This document shows positions 16,969 to 28,616 of a stretch of DNA of 36,498 nt, piece by piece. The DNA is taken from assembly GCA_903843225.1 (NCBI GenBank), contig CAIMOX010000027.1:1-36498 (forward strand). Reading direction: 5' to 3'. The notes under the pieces were generated by a model, which saw only the letters and a list, made by a program, of their open reading frames with translations, had not been told where the DNA came from and did not search any database. Source of the DNA: an uncultured Actinomycetes bacterium. Lineage in GTDB: Bacteria; Actinomycetota; Actinomycetes; Nanopelagicales; Nanopelagicaceae. The translations under genes were made by a program, and so were the position numbers. The stretch's first letter is position 1, and the number at the start of each line of letters is the position of its first letter.

Positions 16969-16972
16969 AGAT

Positions 16973-18715
16973 ATGAGCAAAGAAGAGATGACCGGGGCAC
17001 AAGCACTCGTGAAATCACTCGAGCTTGCCGGCGTTGATGTCATGTTCGGTATCCCCGGTGGAGCAATTCTCCCTGCCTACGATCCAATCTTTGATTCAAA
17101 AATCCGTCACATTCTCGTTCGCCACGAACAAGGTGCCGGTCACGCTGCAACCGGATACGCGCAAGCAACTGGTCGCGTGGGTGTCTGTATTGCAACATCA
17201 GGTCCTGGTGCGACAAACCTTGTCACTCCACTTGCTGATGCACAGATGGACTCTGTCCCGATCGTTGCGATCACTGGTCAAGTTTCATCTGCCGCTATCG
17301 GAACTGATGCCTTCCAAGAAGCTGATATCCGCGGCATCACGATGCCAGTGACAAAACATAATTTCTTAGTCACAAACCCAAAAGATATCCCACGCGCAAT
17401 CGCTGAGGCATTCTATATTGCTGAATCTGGCCGTCCTGGTGCAGTGCTTGTTGATATCGCGAAGGATGCCCTTCAGCTCAATACAACTTTTGAATACCCA
17501 ACCTCGATCAAGCTCGCTGGCTATAACCCAGTCATGCATCCAACTGACTCTTCATTGCGCGATGCTGCAGCGCTAATTGCACAATCTACTTCACCAGTTT
17601 TATACGTTGGCGGTGGAGTGATCAAGGCGAATGCCTACAAAGAGTTACTCGAACTTGCTGAACTTAGTGGCGCACCTGTAGTCACCACACTGATGGCGCT
17701 CGGATCATTTCCTGATAGCCACCCACAACATCTTGGTATGCCTGGTATGCACGGAACCGTTGCTGCTGTTACTGCGCTCCAGAAGTCAGATTTACTCATC
17801 ACACTCGGTGCCCGCTTTGATGATCGAGTAACCGGCAAGCTCTCTACCTTTGCGCCACATGCAAAGATCATCCACGCCGATATCGATCCAGCTGAAATCG
17901 GCAAGAATCGCAAGGTTGATGTGGCACTCCTTGGAGACCTCAAGAACACTATTAAAGGACTTCTCCCAGAGTTAAAGAGCGCATTTAAGAAGAGCAAGCC
18001 AGACCTCACCGGTTGGTGGAAGACTGTTAATGAATGGCGTACTCAATATCCACTCGGTTTTGATGAGCCAGATGATGGCAGCCTCTCACCACAATATGTG
18101 ATTCAACGTCTTGGCCAGATTGCCGGACCTGATGCAATTTATTGCGCAGGTGTTGGTCAACATCAGATGTGGTCATCACAATTTATTAATTACGAGAAGC
18201 CACGTACCTGGCTCAACTCTGGTGGTTTAGGAACCATGGGTTACGCAGTACCCGCAGCGATGGGCGCAAAGGTTGGTGCTCCAGATAAGGTCGTCTGGGC
18301 TATCGACGGTGATGGTTGCTTCCAGATGACAAATCAAGAGCTTGTCACCTGTGCACTCAACAACATTCCAATCAAGGTTGCGATCATCAACAACGAATCA
18401 CTCGGAATGGTTCGCCAATGGCAGACACTCTTTTACAACGAGCGTTACTCCAACACCGAACTTCATTCTAAGCGCATTCCTGACTTCGCAAAGCTCGGTG
18501 AAGCGATGGGTTGCGTCGGACTTCGCGCCGAACGCAAAGAAGATGTTGATCGCGTTATCAATGAGGCGATGGCTATCAATGATCGTCCTGTCGTCATCGA
18601 CTTCTCTGTACATCGTGATGCAATGGTCTGGCCGATGGTCTCAGCCGGAGCATCCAACGATCTCATTACCGTTGCGCGTTCACTCGCCCCTGTCTGGGAT
18701 TCACAGGAGCTCTAA
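16973..18715 (+). CDS. ilvB: Acetolactate synthase (AHAS), catalytic subunit
   Basis: This 580-residue thiamine-diphosphate enzyme condenses pyruvate with pyruvate or 2-ketobutyrate, the entry step to valine/leucine and isoleucine. Visible are the catalytic Glu E52 in [25 protein letters not shown], the FAD/regulatory middle domain, and the ThDP motif from G446-D447-G448 to N473-N474 (IINN). The start chosen is ATG 16973, directly after AGGGGGAG; a longer frame from GTG 16940 would add 11 residues ([10 protein letters not shown]) that look non-conserved. Expression should be controlled by the attenuator upstream. The TAA stop overlaps the ilvN ATG by 1 nt. Confidence 0.97.
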   Translation: MSKEEMTGAQALVKSLELAGVDVMFGIPGGAILPAYDPIFDSKIRHILVRHEQGAGHAATGYAQATGRVGVCIATSGPGATNLVTPLADAQMDSVPIVAITGQVSSAAIGTDAFQEADIRGITMPVTKHNFLVTNPKDIPRAIAEAFYIAESGRPGAVLVDIAKDALQLNTTFEYPTSIKLAGYNPVMHPTDSSLRDAAALIAQSTSPVLYVGGGVIKANAYKELLELAELSGAPVVTTLMALGSFPDSHPQHLGMPGMHGTVAAVTALQKSDLLITLGARFDDRVTGKLSTFAPHAKIIHADIDPAEIGKNRKVDVALLGDLKNTIKGLLPELKSAFKKSKPDLTGWWKTVNEWRTQYPLGFDEPDDGSLSPQYVIQRLGQIAGPDAIYCAGVGQHQMWSSQFINYEKPRTWLNSGGLGTMGYAVPAAMGAKVGAPDKVVWAIDGDGCFQMTNQELVTCALNNIPIKVAIINNESLGMVRQWQTLFYNERYSNTELHSKRIPDFAKLGEAMGCVGLRAERKEDVDRVINEAMAINDRPVVIDFSVHRDAMVWPMVSAGASNDLITVARSLAPVWDSQEL

Positions 18716-19218
18716 TGTCAACCAAACATACGCTCTCGGTTCTCGTTGAAAATAGCCCAGGTGTACTTGCTCGCGTCTCTTCACTCTTCTCACGTCGTGG
18801 CTACAACATCGATTCACTCGCTGTAGGGCCAACAGAAGATCCAAAGACCTCACGCATGACGATCGTGATTGATGTGGAAGGTCACGCTCTCGAACAGGTG
18901 ATTGCCCAGCTCGATAAGTTAATTAACGTCATCTCGATCACCCAGCTCGATCCAGTGACCTCTGTCCAGCGTGAATTGCTACTCGTAAAGGTCGCAACGA
19001 CGCCCGAAAATCGCTCACAAGTCCTTGAGACAGTTCAACTATTCCGAGCCAAGGTCGTCGATGTCGCCCAAGATGCGGTGACGATTGAGGCAACCGGAAA
19101 TGCCGACAAGATCGCGGCGCTCTTACGAGTTCTTGAGCCATATGGCATCAAAGAGTTAGTTCAATCTGGTCTCGTCGCAATGGAGCGCGGACTACGACTT
19201 TCAGAGAAGTACAACTAA
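18715..19218 (+). CDS. ilvN: Acetolactate synthase, regulatory subunit
   Basis: This 167-residue small subunit activates IlvB and gives valine-type feedback sensitivity. It begins with the ACT-domain signature HTLSVLVENSPGVLARVSSLFSRRGYNI and carries the usual C-terminal domain ending in LRLSEKYN. The ATG overlaps the ilvB stop (TAATG), which should keep subunit ratios coupled. A 43-nt gap with no terminator leads to ilvC. Confidence 0.97.
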   Translation: MSTKHTLSVLVENSPGVLARVSSLFSRRGYNIDSLAVGPTEDPKTSRMTIVIDVEGHALEQVIAQLDKLINVISITQLDPVTSVQRELLLVKVATTPENRSQVLETVQLFRAKVVDVAQDAVTIEATGNADKIAALLRVLEPYGIKELVQSGLVAMERGLRLSEKYN

Positions 19219-19237
19219 TCAATCCAGGTTCCGATAG

Positions 19238-21886
<2,649 letters not shown>

Positions 21887-21887
<1 letters not shown>

Positions 21888-22927
21888 TGAGTACCTATAA
21901 GTTAGCGATTATTCCCGGGGATGGCATTGGTCCTGAAGTTGTTGCCGAAGGGATAAAAGTTCTTGATGTGATCGCAGCAAAGCACGGTCTTACATTTGAA
22001 AAGAGTGAGTACGAGCTCGGCGCAAAGTACTGGCACAAGACGGGGGAGACTCTCCCTGATTCCGTCATGACTGATTTAGCAAAAGCTGATGTCATCTTGC
22101 TTGGTGCAGTCGGAGATCCATCAGTGCCTAGCGGCATACTTGAGCGTGGATTACTACTAAAACTACGTTTCGCCTTCGATCATTACATCAATCTTCGCCC
22201 TACCAAGCTCTACCCAGGGGTCGCCTCACCACTTCGCGACCCAGGCGAGGTTGATTTCATCGTTGTTCGCGAAGGTACAGAAGGTCCTTACATCGGAGCC
22301 GGTGGCGTACTTGCCCTTGGCACCGAACACGAGATCGCAACCGAAGAGAGCATTAATACTCGCCGGGGCGCAGAGCGCACAATTCGCTACGGCTTCGAGC
22401 AAGCAATGGGGCGGCCACGCAAGAAAGTCACATTAGTTCACAAGAACAATGTGCTTACTCGGGCTGGAAGTCTCTGGACCCGGGCCTTCAACGATGTAGC
22501 AGCCGAATACCCAACGATCACCACCGACTACATCCACGTTGATGCGGCAGCGATGTTCTTTGTCACTCAGCCTCATCGCTTCGACGTTGTTGTCACGGAT
22601 AACCTCTTTGGGGACATCATCACCGATATTGCAGCAGCGATCAGTGGTGGAATCGGCCTCGCTGCTTCAGGCAACATCAATCCAACTGGTGCATTCCCAT
22701 CGATGTTCGAACCAATTCATGGATCTGCTCCAGATATCGCCGGTAAGCAATTGGCAGATCCAACTGCAACGATCTCATCCGTTGCCATGATGTTGAATCA
22801 CCTAGGTCATACCGATGCTGCCGCTGAAATCGCAGCCGCCGTGACTCGTGATCTTGAAAATCGCGGATCAACAAAGCGCACTACTGCAGAAGTCGGAACC
22901 GCAATCGCAGAATCTTTAAGAAATTAG
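21887..22927 (+). CDS. leuB: 3-Isopropylmalate dehydrogenase
   Basis: This 346-residue decarboxylating dehydrogenase belongs to leucine synthesis; LeuB-type enzymes also oxidise 3-methylmalate in the citramalate route to isoleucine. It shows [11 protein letters not shown], the actinobacterial block [37 protein letters not shown], and [14 protein letters not shown] near the C-terminus. The ATG overlaps the serA stop (TAATG). The downstream neighbours ilvE and cimA fit both pathway roles. Confidence 0.96.
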
Positions 22928-22938
22928 AGAGGCAGAGA

Positions 22939-24024
22939 ATGAACATCATCATCACACCTAATCAGAGCCCTGTGAGCGATTCCGTTCGCGAGGAGATGGT
23001 TGCTGCCGGTGGCTTCGGTAAGTTCTATACCGATAATATGGTGATTGCGAATTGGAGTGAAGCCGATGGTTGGGGCGATGCTGTTCTTCAACCCTACGGT
23101 CCGCTCACTCTTGATCCCGCCACCGCTGTTTTCCATTACGGCCAGGAGATTTTTGAAGGTATGAAGGCTTATTCGCAGCCTGATGGTGGAATCAGCTTAT
23201 TCCGCCCAGAAGCGAACGCCGCCCGTTTTGGCCGCAGCGCAGCACGCCTGGCCCTTCCCGAGATGCCGATCGAGTTCTTCGTTCAGAGCGTTGAAGAGCT
23301 AGTGAAGCAAGATCGCAATTGGGTACCAAAGAATTTTGGTGAATCGCTCTATCTTCGCCCCTTCATGATCGCAACTGAAGTCGGACTTGGAGTTCGCCCT
23401 TCTAATAAGGCGATGTATTTATTGATTGCGACTCCTGCATCTGCTTACTTTGATCCATCCAAAGCTGTAACTGTCTGGATTAGTACTGAATATGTTCGCG
23501 CAGCTGAAGGCGGAACCGGTGAAGCGAAGTGTGGCGGAAACTACGCTGCATCACTCATCGCACAGAAGCAGGCAGCGCTCCAAGGCTGCGATCAAGTTGT
23601 TTGGCTCGATGCGAAAGAACGTTTCTGGGTTGAAGAGATGGGTGGCATGAACCTTTACTTTGTTAAGGGTAGTGGCGCTGACGCGACGATTGTTACTCCA
23701 AAGCTCACCGGAACACTTCTTCCTGGAATTACTCGTGATTCGATCTTGACTGTTGCAGCTGATCTTGGTTATAAAGTTGAGGAAGTTATGATCTCGATTG
23801 ATGATTGGCGCGATGGCGTTGCTTCAGGTGAGATCACTGAGATCTTTGCCTGCGGCACGGCTGCAGTTGTATCACCGATCGGAGCTGCTAAGAGCGCGCA
23901 CGGGACATGGACAACAGGTGATGGCAACCCTGGACCGATCACCGCACAAATCCGCGAGACCTTGCTTGGAATTCAACACGGAACTATTGAAGATAAACAT
24001 GGCTGGAATAAGCGAGTCTGCTAA
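22939..24024 (+). CDS. ilvE: Branched-chain amino acid aminotransferase
   Basis: This 361-residue fold-type IV PLP enzyme carries out the last transamination for valine, leucine and isoleucine. The lysine in GGTGEAKCGGNYAAS (K197) is the expected PLP-linking residue. YGQEIFEGMKAY, LRPFMIATE and FACGTAAVVSPIG are further family blocks. An AGAGAGGCAGAG stretch provides a ribosome binding site before the ATG. The stop overlaps the cimA ATG by 1 nt. Confidence 0.96.
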   Translation: MNIIITPNQSPVSDSVREEMVAAGGFGKFYTDNMVIANWSEADGWGDAVLQPYGPLTLDPATAVFHYGQEIFEGMKAYSQPDGGISLFRPEANAARFGRSAARLALPEMPIEFFVQSVEELVKQDRNWVPKNFGESLYLRPFMIATEVGLGVRPSNKAMYLLIATPASAYFDPSKAVTVWISTEYVRAAEGGTGEAKCGGNYAASLIAQKQAALQGCDQVVWLDAKERFWVEEMGGMNLYFVKGSGADATIVTPKLTGTLLPGITRDSILTVAADLGYKVEEVMISIDDWRDGVASGEITEIFACGTAAVVSPIGAAKSAHGTWTTGDGNPGPITAQIRETLLGIQHGTIEDKHGWNKRVC

Positions 24025-25613
24025 TGCCAGTATCCGATAACTTTCATATTTATGACACCACCCTTCGGGATGGTGCTCAGCAAGAGGGCCTTAATCTCTC
24101 TGTCCATGACAAGATCGCTATTGCGCGTCATTTAGATGACTTAGGTGTTGGCTTCATTGAAGGTGGGTGGCCCGGTGCCAATCCAAAAGATACAGAGTTC
24201 TTTGCTCGCGTAGCGAAAGAAGTGAAGTTCAAAAACGCGACCTTTGTTGCCTTTGGAGCGACCCGTCGCCCAGGTGTTAAAGCAGCTGATGATGCACTCT
24301 TGCGCGCACTTCAAGATTCGCAGGCGCCGGCGGTCACGATCGTTGCCAAAAGCCATGATCGCCACGTTGACCTTGCACTCAAGACAAATCTCGATGAGAA
24401 CCTTGCCATGATTAAGGATTCCATTGAGTTCTTACGAGCCGGGGGACAGCGAGTCTTCTTAGATGCTGAGCATTTCTTTGATGGATATAAATCTAATCGT
24501 GCTTATGCCCTTGAAGTTGTCCGTACTGCAATGACCGCTGGAGCTGATGTTGTCGCACTCTGTGATACCAACGGTGGAATGCTCCCGGATGAACTCTCTG
24601 ATGTTGTCCACGAGGTTCTCGGCGCATCATCTGCTCGACTTGGAATCCATTGCCATAACGACACAGGATGTGCCGTGGCTAACTCACTTGCTGCTGTTGC
24701 TGCCGGCGTTACGCATGTTCAGGGAACTCTTAACGGATATGGCGAAAGAACCGGAAATGCCGACCTGGTCTCGATCATTGCAAACCTAGAATTGAAGAAG
24801 AATCAGAAAGTACTTCCTGAAGGCTCTCTTCGCGAAGCATTCCGCATCTCACATGCAGTTGCTGAGGTAACGAATGTTTCGCCATCACCCCGCCAGCCCT
24901 ATGTAGGCGTATCAGCATTCGCGCACAAGGCCGGTCTGCATGCCTCTGCGATCAAGGTAGATCCCATGCTCTATCAGCATGAGAACCCAGAGTCAGTCGG
25001 AAACGATATGCGGATGTTGGTCTCTGAAATGGCTGGCCGCGCATCCATCGAACTTAAATCACGAGAGCTCGGTATTGATCTCTCTGATAATAAAGAGGTA
25101 GTGACTCGCGTCGTAGAGCGCGTGAAAGAGATGGAATCTCGCGGATTCACCTTTGAAGCAGCGGATGCATCATTTGAACTCCTGCTCCGTGAAGAGCTCG
25201 ATGGCAAGCGCGCTAGCTTTTTCACCATTGAAGATTGGGCAACCACAGTTAATCGCGATGCAGTTGAGCATGTTTCATCTGAAGCGACCGTAACAGTACG
25301 AGCAATGGGTGAGAAGATCGTCGCAACTGGCACTGGAAACGGTCCAGTTAATGCGATCGATAACGCTCTCAGATCTGGTCTTTTGAAGTTCTACCCGGAA
25401 CTTGAAAAGCTCGAGCTCACCGATTACAAGGTACGTATCCTTGAAGGTCGTCTCGGCACTGGGGCTATCACCCGCGTATTGGTTGAGACAAGTGATGGTG
25501 TTGGGGAGTGGAGCACAATCGGAGTCCACGAGAACGTGATTGCAGCATCTGCTATGGCACTTGAAGATGCCGTTACCTTCGGCTTACTCCGTCAAGGTCG
25601 TAAGCCAGAGTAG
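24024..25613 (+). CDS. cimA: (R)-Citramalate synthase
   Basis: This 529-residue enzyme of the LeuA/HMG-CoA-lyase-like family has DTTLRDGAQQEGLNLS, FIEGGWPGANPKD, CDTNGGMLPDEL, the metal-binding GIHCHNDTGCAVANS and NGYGERTGNADL. The wording of these blocks (EGGWPG and QQEG) is that of the citramalate synthase subfamily, which joins acetyl-CoA and pyruvate, and not of 2-isopropylmalate synthase. The C-terminal part (from about residue 400) is the LeuA-type allosteric domain, where isoleucine inhibition would be expected. In this pathway isoleucine can be made without threonine deaminase. It is the last gene of the ilv operon; xerC begins 10 nt later. Confidence 0.9.
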   Translation: MPVSDNFHIYDTTLRDGAQQEGLNLSVHDKIAIARHLDDLGVGFIEGGWPGANPKDTEFFARVAKEVKFKNATFVAFGATRRPGVKAADDALLRALQDSQAPAVTIVAKSHDRHVDLALKTNLDENLAMIKDSIEFLRAGGQRVFLDAEHFFDGYKSNRAYALEVVRTAMTAGADVVALCDTNGGMLPDELSDVVHEVLGASSARLGIHCHNDTGCAVANSLAAVAAGVTHVQGTLNGYGERTGNADLVSIIANLELKKNQKVLPEGSLREAFRISHAVAEVTNVSPSPRQPYVGVSAFAHKAGLHASAIKVDPMLYQHENPESVGNDMRMLVSEMAGRASIELKSRELGIDLSDNKEVVTRVVERVKEMESRGFTFEAADASFELLLREELDGKRASFFTIEDWATTVNRDAVEHVSSEATVTVRAMGEKIVATGTGNGPVNAIDNALRSGLLKFYPELEKLELTDYKVRILEGRLGTGAITRVLVETSDGVGEWSTIGVHENVIAASAMALEDAVTFGLLRQGRKPE

Positions 25614-25623
25614 TCTGACTCTT

Positions 25624-26523
25624 ATGTCAGCAGAGTTGATTGCCCAATACGAAGAGCATCTCGCTCTCGTTCGCAATCTCGCTGAAAATTCAATCAAGGG
25701 TTACGTCAGTGATCTTGAATCATTTCTGCGCCATATCGAGTCGCTTGGTGTTGGCGAATTTAAAGAGCTAACGATCTCGCATATTAGATCGTGGCTGGCA
25801 GAACTCACCGATAAGGGCGCAGTCCGTACAACTATCGCTCGCCGCATTGTTTCGATTCGAGCATTCACCTATTGGGCAGCGAGCCAAGGTTGGATTTCAG
25901 AAGATATTGGCCAGTCACTTGCGATTCCCAAAGCGCACCGCACGTTGCCAGAAGTTCTTGATATTGCAGATACTGAAATTGTTTTAGCAGCTATGCAGCA
26001 GCGGGCAGGGGAAGAGCCCACTCCGATCAATATTCGTGACCTCGCAATGATTGAAGTTTTATATGCATCTGGAATCCGCGTCTCCGAACTCTGTGGCCTT
26101 GATGCTTCAGGGATAGACACCTCTCGCAATACGCTACAGGTAATAGGTAAGGGCGATAAGGAGCGTGTAGTACCGTTAGGAATCCCCGCTATGCGAGCAC
26201 TACAGAATTACATTGCGACTGCGCGTCCGCTACTTGCAAAGGAGAGTTCGGGCAGTGCGATCTTCTTAGGATCACGCGGTAAACGGATCGATCAACGCAC
26301 CGTTCGGGACGTGGTCTACAGCGCGATGGCAGCGGTGGGATCGAAGATGGGGCCACACGGATTGCGCCATACAGCCGCTACCCATTTACTTGAAGGCGGC
26401 GCGGATTTACGCACTGTTCAGGAGATCTTGGGACACTCCTCCCTAGCCACGACCCAGATTTACACCCATGTTTCGCCAGAGCGCTTGCAGAAGGCTTACC
26501 AGCAGGCGCACCCGCGCGCTTAA
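25624..26523 (+). CDS. xerC: Tyrosine recombinase XerC/XerD type (chromosome dimer resolution)
   Basis: This 299-residue tyrosine recombinase has an N-terminal SAM-like core-binding domain (about 1-95) and a full catalytic set: R152 (SGIRVSEL), K176 (GKGDKE), H245 and R248 (HGLRH), H271 (LGHSS) and nucleophile Y280 (QIYTHV). The spacings follow E. coli XerC closely. Its place before rpsB is the common actinobacterial one for XerC, although a single-recombinase system or XerD cannot be excluded. The start is ATG 25624 (MSAELIAQYEEHL); the longer frame from 25540 lies inside cimA and looks spurious. No phage or element genes surround it, so a housekeeping role is likely. Confidence 0.92.
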   Translation: MSAELIAQYEEHLALVRNLAENSIKGYVSDLESFLRHIESLGVGEFKELTISHIRSWLAELTDKGAVRTTIARRIVSIRAFTYWAASQGWISEDIGQSLAIPKAHRTLPEVLDIADTEIVLAAMQQRAGEEPTPINIRDLAMIEVLYASGIRVSELCGLDASGIDTSRNTLQVIGKGDKERVVPLGIPAMRALQNYIATARPLLAKESSGSAIFLGSRGKRIDQRTVRDVVYSAMAAVGSKMGPHGLRHTAATHLLEGGADLRTVQEILGHSSLATTQIYTHVSPERLQKAYQQAHPRA

Positions 26524-26614
26524 CTGAAGCCGAGCCCGGGAGGGCCAGTGCGATGATCAGCAGGATTCCGACCGCTGCGCTCGCTATTTCAATTCGATTG
26601 ATCTCATTTCTCAT
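26378..26614 (-). CDS. Possible small membrane/secreted protein, antisense to xerC 3' end
   Basis: This 78-residue ORF is not a recognised family. Its first 31 residues, encoded in the xerC-rpsB gap, read like a signal peptide or membrane helix (EIASAAVGILLIIALALPGS). A GGAGG ribosome binding site lies exactly 8 nt before the ATG. From about residue 32 the frame runs antisense through the end of xerC and looks uninformative. In other actinobacteria this gap often holds an M23-type peptidase with a signal peptide, so this could be a truncated remnant, a real small protein, or chance. Confidence 0.35.
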   Translation of the reverse strand: MRNEINRIEIASAAVGILLIIALALPGSASVKRAGAPAGKPSASALAKHGCKSGSWLGRSVPRSPEQCVNPRRLQVNG

Positions 26615-26819
26615 GGCGCCAGCCTCCAGGTAATGGACGATTGCACGCGGCCCAATCCGGCTTTTCTGTGGAAAATCCACCCCTGTGGGTCAGTTAGACT
26701 CAGCCCAGCAGATAGCCCAGAAATGGGGGATCTGACTTCACGCACCTGACTCATAGCTTTAGTTTTTAAGTTGCGAGTAACCATTTCGGTCGTATCTATT
26801 TCGATACGTCGGTATTCAG
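26615..26819 (+). other. Intergenic region upstream of the rpsB leader
   Basis: There is no convincing plus-strand ORF. It holds two small overlapping hairpins (GTGGA-AAA-TCCAC and CCAC-CCCT-GTGG, about 26668-26688) and A/T-rich sequence at about 26757-26770 where the rpsB promoter should be. Several weak boxes fit there (for example TTGCGA at 26771), but none is good enough to call. Confidence 0.4.
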
Positions 26820-26896
26820 GGGCTAGGGAGCCCACAAATTGTGAGCTCATCAACCGAGTGCATGCGCTACTGCATGCAATAAAGGAGTATGCCGTC
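26820..26896 (+). promoter_or_regulatory. Structured rpsB leader
   Basis: Two perfect hairpins precede the gene: GGGCT-AGGG-AGCCC (26820-26833) and TGCATGC-GCTACT-GCATGCA (26859-26878), with a smaller CACA/TGTG repeat between them. The second ends 3 nt before the AAGGAG ribosome binding site (26882-26887), so its folding could control access to the start. S2 autoregulates its own leader in E. coli; applying that here is inference. Confidence 0.45.
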
Positions 26897-27721
26897 ATGG
26901 CAGTTGTAACAATGCGAGAACTCCTCGACAGCGGAGTCCACTTCGGACACCAGACACGTCGTTGGAACCCAAAGATGAAGCGCTTTATTTTTGCAGAGCG
27001 CAATGGCATCTACATCATCGATATCCAGCAGTCACTTGGCCTTATTGATAACGCCTATGACTTCATCAAAGATACCGTCGCAAAGGGTGGACATATCCTC
27101 TTTGTCGGAACCAAGAAGCAGGCACATCAGCCAATTATCGAACAAGCAGCTCGCGTAGGCATGCCTTACGTAACAGAGCGCTGGCTCGGTGGAATGCTCA
27201 CAAACTTCCCAACCGTCTACAAGCGTATTCAGCGTCTCAAAGAGCTCGAGCAGCTCGAGACCAAGAACGATCTCCTTCTCACAAAGAAGGAACTCCTCGT
27301 ACTCCGCCGCGAGCGCGAGAAGCTCACCAAGAACCTCGAAGGTATCCGCAACATGACCAAGCTGCCTTCAGCAATCTGGGTAGTAGATACCAAGAAGGAG
27401 CACCTTGCAGTACAGGAAGCTCACAAGCTCGGTATTCCAGTCGTTGCAATCTTGGATACAAACTGCGATCCAGATGAGGTTGATTACAAGATTCCAGGTA
27501 ATGATGATGCAATCCGTTCAATCGGCTTGCTTACACGCGTTATCGCTGATGCTGCAGTAGCAGGACTTGCTGCGCGTTCAGCTGCTGGCGCAGCAGTTGC
27601 CGATAAGGCACCAGCTGCTGATGCTGCAATCGCTGAAGTAGAAAGCGCAATGATCGAAGCTGCAGCACCAGCTGCAACCGAGACCGCACCTGTCACCGCA
27701 ACTGAAACAGTAGGGGAATAA
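26897..27721 (+). CDS. rpsB: 30S ribosomal protein S2
   Basis: This 274-residue S2 begins [30 protein letters not shown], with further family blocks [30 protein letters not shown] and PGNDDAIRS. Residues from about 230 form an Ala/Thr/Glu-rich tail common in actinobacteria. The start is ATG 26897 behind AAGGAG; the frame extends upstream without a stop, but that part is leader. tsf follows after 4 nt, the conserved rpsB-tsf pair. Confidence 0.97.
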   Translation: MAVVTMRELLDSGVHFGHQTRRWNPKMKRFIFAERNGIYIIDIQQSLGLIDNAYDFIKDTVAKGGHILFVGTKKQAHQPIIEQAARVGMPYVTERWLGGMLTNFPTVYKRIQRLKELEQLETKNDLLLTKKELLVLRREREKLTKNLEGIRNMTKLPSAIWVVDTKKEHLAVQEAHKLGIPVVAILDTNCDPDEVDYKIPGNDDAIRSIGLLTRVIADAAVAGLAARSAAGAAVADKAPAADAAIAEVESAMIEAAAPAATETAPVTATETVGE

Positions 27722-27725
27722 ACAA

Positions 27726-28553
27726 TTGGCTTACACAGCAGAAGATGTAAAGAAGCTCCGCGAAGCAACAGCAGCAGGCATGCTTGATTGCAAGAAGGCG
27801 CTCGATGAGGCCAACGGCGATTACGACAAGGCCGTTGAAATCATTCGCGTAAAGGGCCTTAAGGGCGTTACAAAGCGCGAAGGTCGCACAACATCGAATG
27901 GTCTTGTTGTAGCACGCGCTTCAGGCAACCTTGGTGTCATGCTCGAACTTAACTGCGAGACAGATTTCGTAGCCAAGGGTGAGCGCTTCCAAGAGCTTGC
28001 AGATGAACTCATCGCACACCTTGAAGCAGTAAAGATCGGCGAACTCGCTGACTTCCTCGCCTCAAAGCTCCCAACCGGTAAGACTGTTCAAGAGCGCGTA
28101 GATGAAGGCAATGCAACGTTGGGTGAGAAGATTGAGATCCGTCGAGTCGTAGTACTTGATGGTTCACCAGTTGCTCTCTACCTACACCGCACCAACCCAG
28201 ATCTTCCACCACAGCTTGGTGTCTTAGTTCAACTCGCAACAGCAGCAGCTGATGCAGGCAAAGATGTTGCTCAGCACATCGCAGCCTTCGCTCCACAGTA
28301 TGTTCGTCGTGAAGATATCCCTGCAGAGGCGATCGAGTCCGAGCGTCGTATCGCCGAAGAGAGCGCACGCGCTGAAGGCAAGCCAGAAGCATCACTTTCT
28401 AAGATCGTCGAAGGTCGCGTGACCGGATTCGTCAAGGAAGTCTCACTTCTCGAGCAATCCTTCGCAAAGGATGCCAAGAAGACAGTTCAGCAGATCCTCG
28501 ATGAGGCTAAGACCGCAGTGTCGGCGTTTCATCGCTTCAAGGTCGGACAGTAA
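27726..28553 (+). CDS. tsf: Elongation factor Ts
   Basis: This 275-residue factor recycles EF-Tu by exchanging GDP. The N-terminal VKKLREATAAGMLDCKKAL block and NCETDFVAK are the classic EF-Ts signatures, and the two dimerisation subdomains follow. The start codon is the rare TTG at 27726, reading AYTAEDVKKL; AGGGG about 10 nt upstream is the only ribosome binding site. The gene starts 4 nt after rpsB, so initiation probably relies on coupling. Confidence 0.97.
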   Translation: MAYTAEDVKKLREATAAGMLDCKKALDEANGDYDKAVEIIRVKGLKGVTKREGRTTSNGLVVARASGNLGVMLELNCETDFVAKGERFQELADELIAHLEAVKIGELADFLASKLPTGKTVQERVDEGNATLGEKIEIRRVVVLDGSPVALYLHRTNPDLPPQLGVLVQLATAAADAGKDVAQHIAAFAPQYVRREDIPAEAIESERRIAEESARAEGKPEASLSKIVEGRVTGFVKEVSLLEQSFAKDAKKTVQQILDEAKTAVSAFHRFKVGQ

Positions 28554-28601
28554 AGCAATAAACTCTGCTTGATAGTTTGACCCACAAGTACTTCATCAGT
28601 G

Positions 28602-28608
28602 AAAGGAG
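28602..28608 (+). promoter_or_regulatory. Ribosome binding site that fixes the pyrH start
   Basis: AAAGGAG lies 8 nt before ATG 28617. It makes the upstream in-frame GTG at 28599, which overlaps it, an unlikely start. A TTGACC at 28577-28582 may belong to a pyrH promoter, but no matching -10 box is clear. Confidence 0.7.
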
Positions 28609-28616
28609 CACCCTCG

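Noticed and set aside
16940-16972. Eleven extra N-terminal codons for ilvB from GTG 16940
   Set aside because: The strong AGGGGGAG site lies inside this stretch and points to ATG 16973; the extra residues do not resemble the IlvB N-terminus.
25540-25623. Longer xerC start inside cimA
   Set aside because: The added 28 residues are out-of-frame cimA sequence; the recombinase domain begins naturally at ATG 25624.
25624-26523. xerC as a phage or integron integrase
   Set aside because: It is embedded in conserved housekeeping order, has XerC spacing of catalytic residues, and has no attachment repeats or mobile genes around it.
26534-26545. GCCC-GGGA-GGGC hairpin after xerC as a terminator
   Set aside because: Stem of 4 bp with no T-tract on either strand.
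26667-26675. DnaA-box-like TGTGGAAAA in the xerC-rpsB gap
   Set aside because: A single 8-of-9 match without neighbouring boxes, dnaA/dnaN genes or an A/T-rich unwinding region; not an origin.
26771-26896. Extended rpsB frame from TTG 26771
   Set aside because: Only the ATG at 26897 has a ribosome binding site, and S2 homology starts there; the upstream stretch is hairpin-containing leader.
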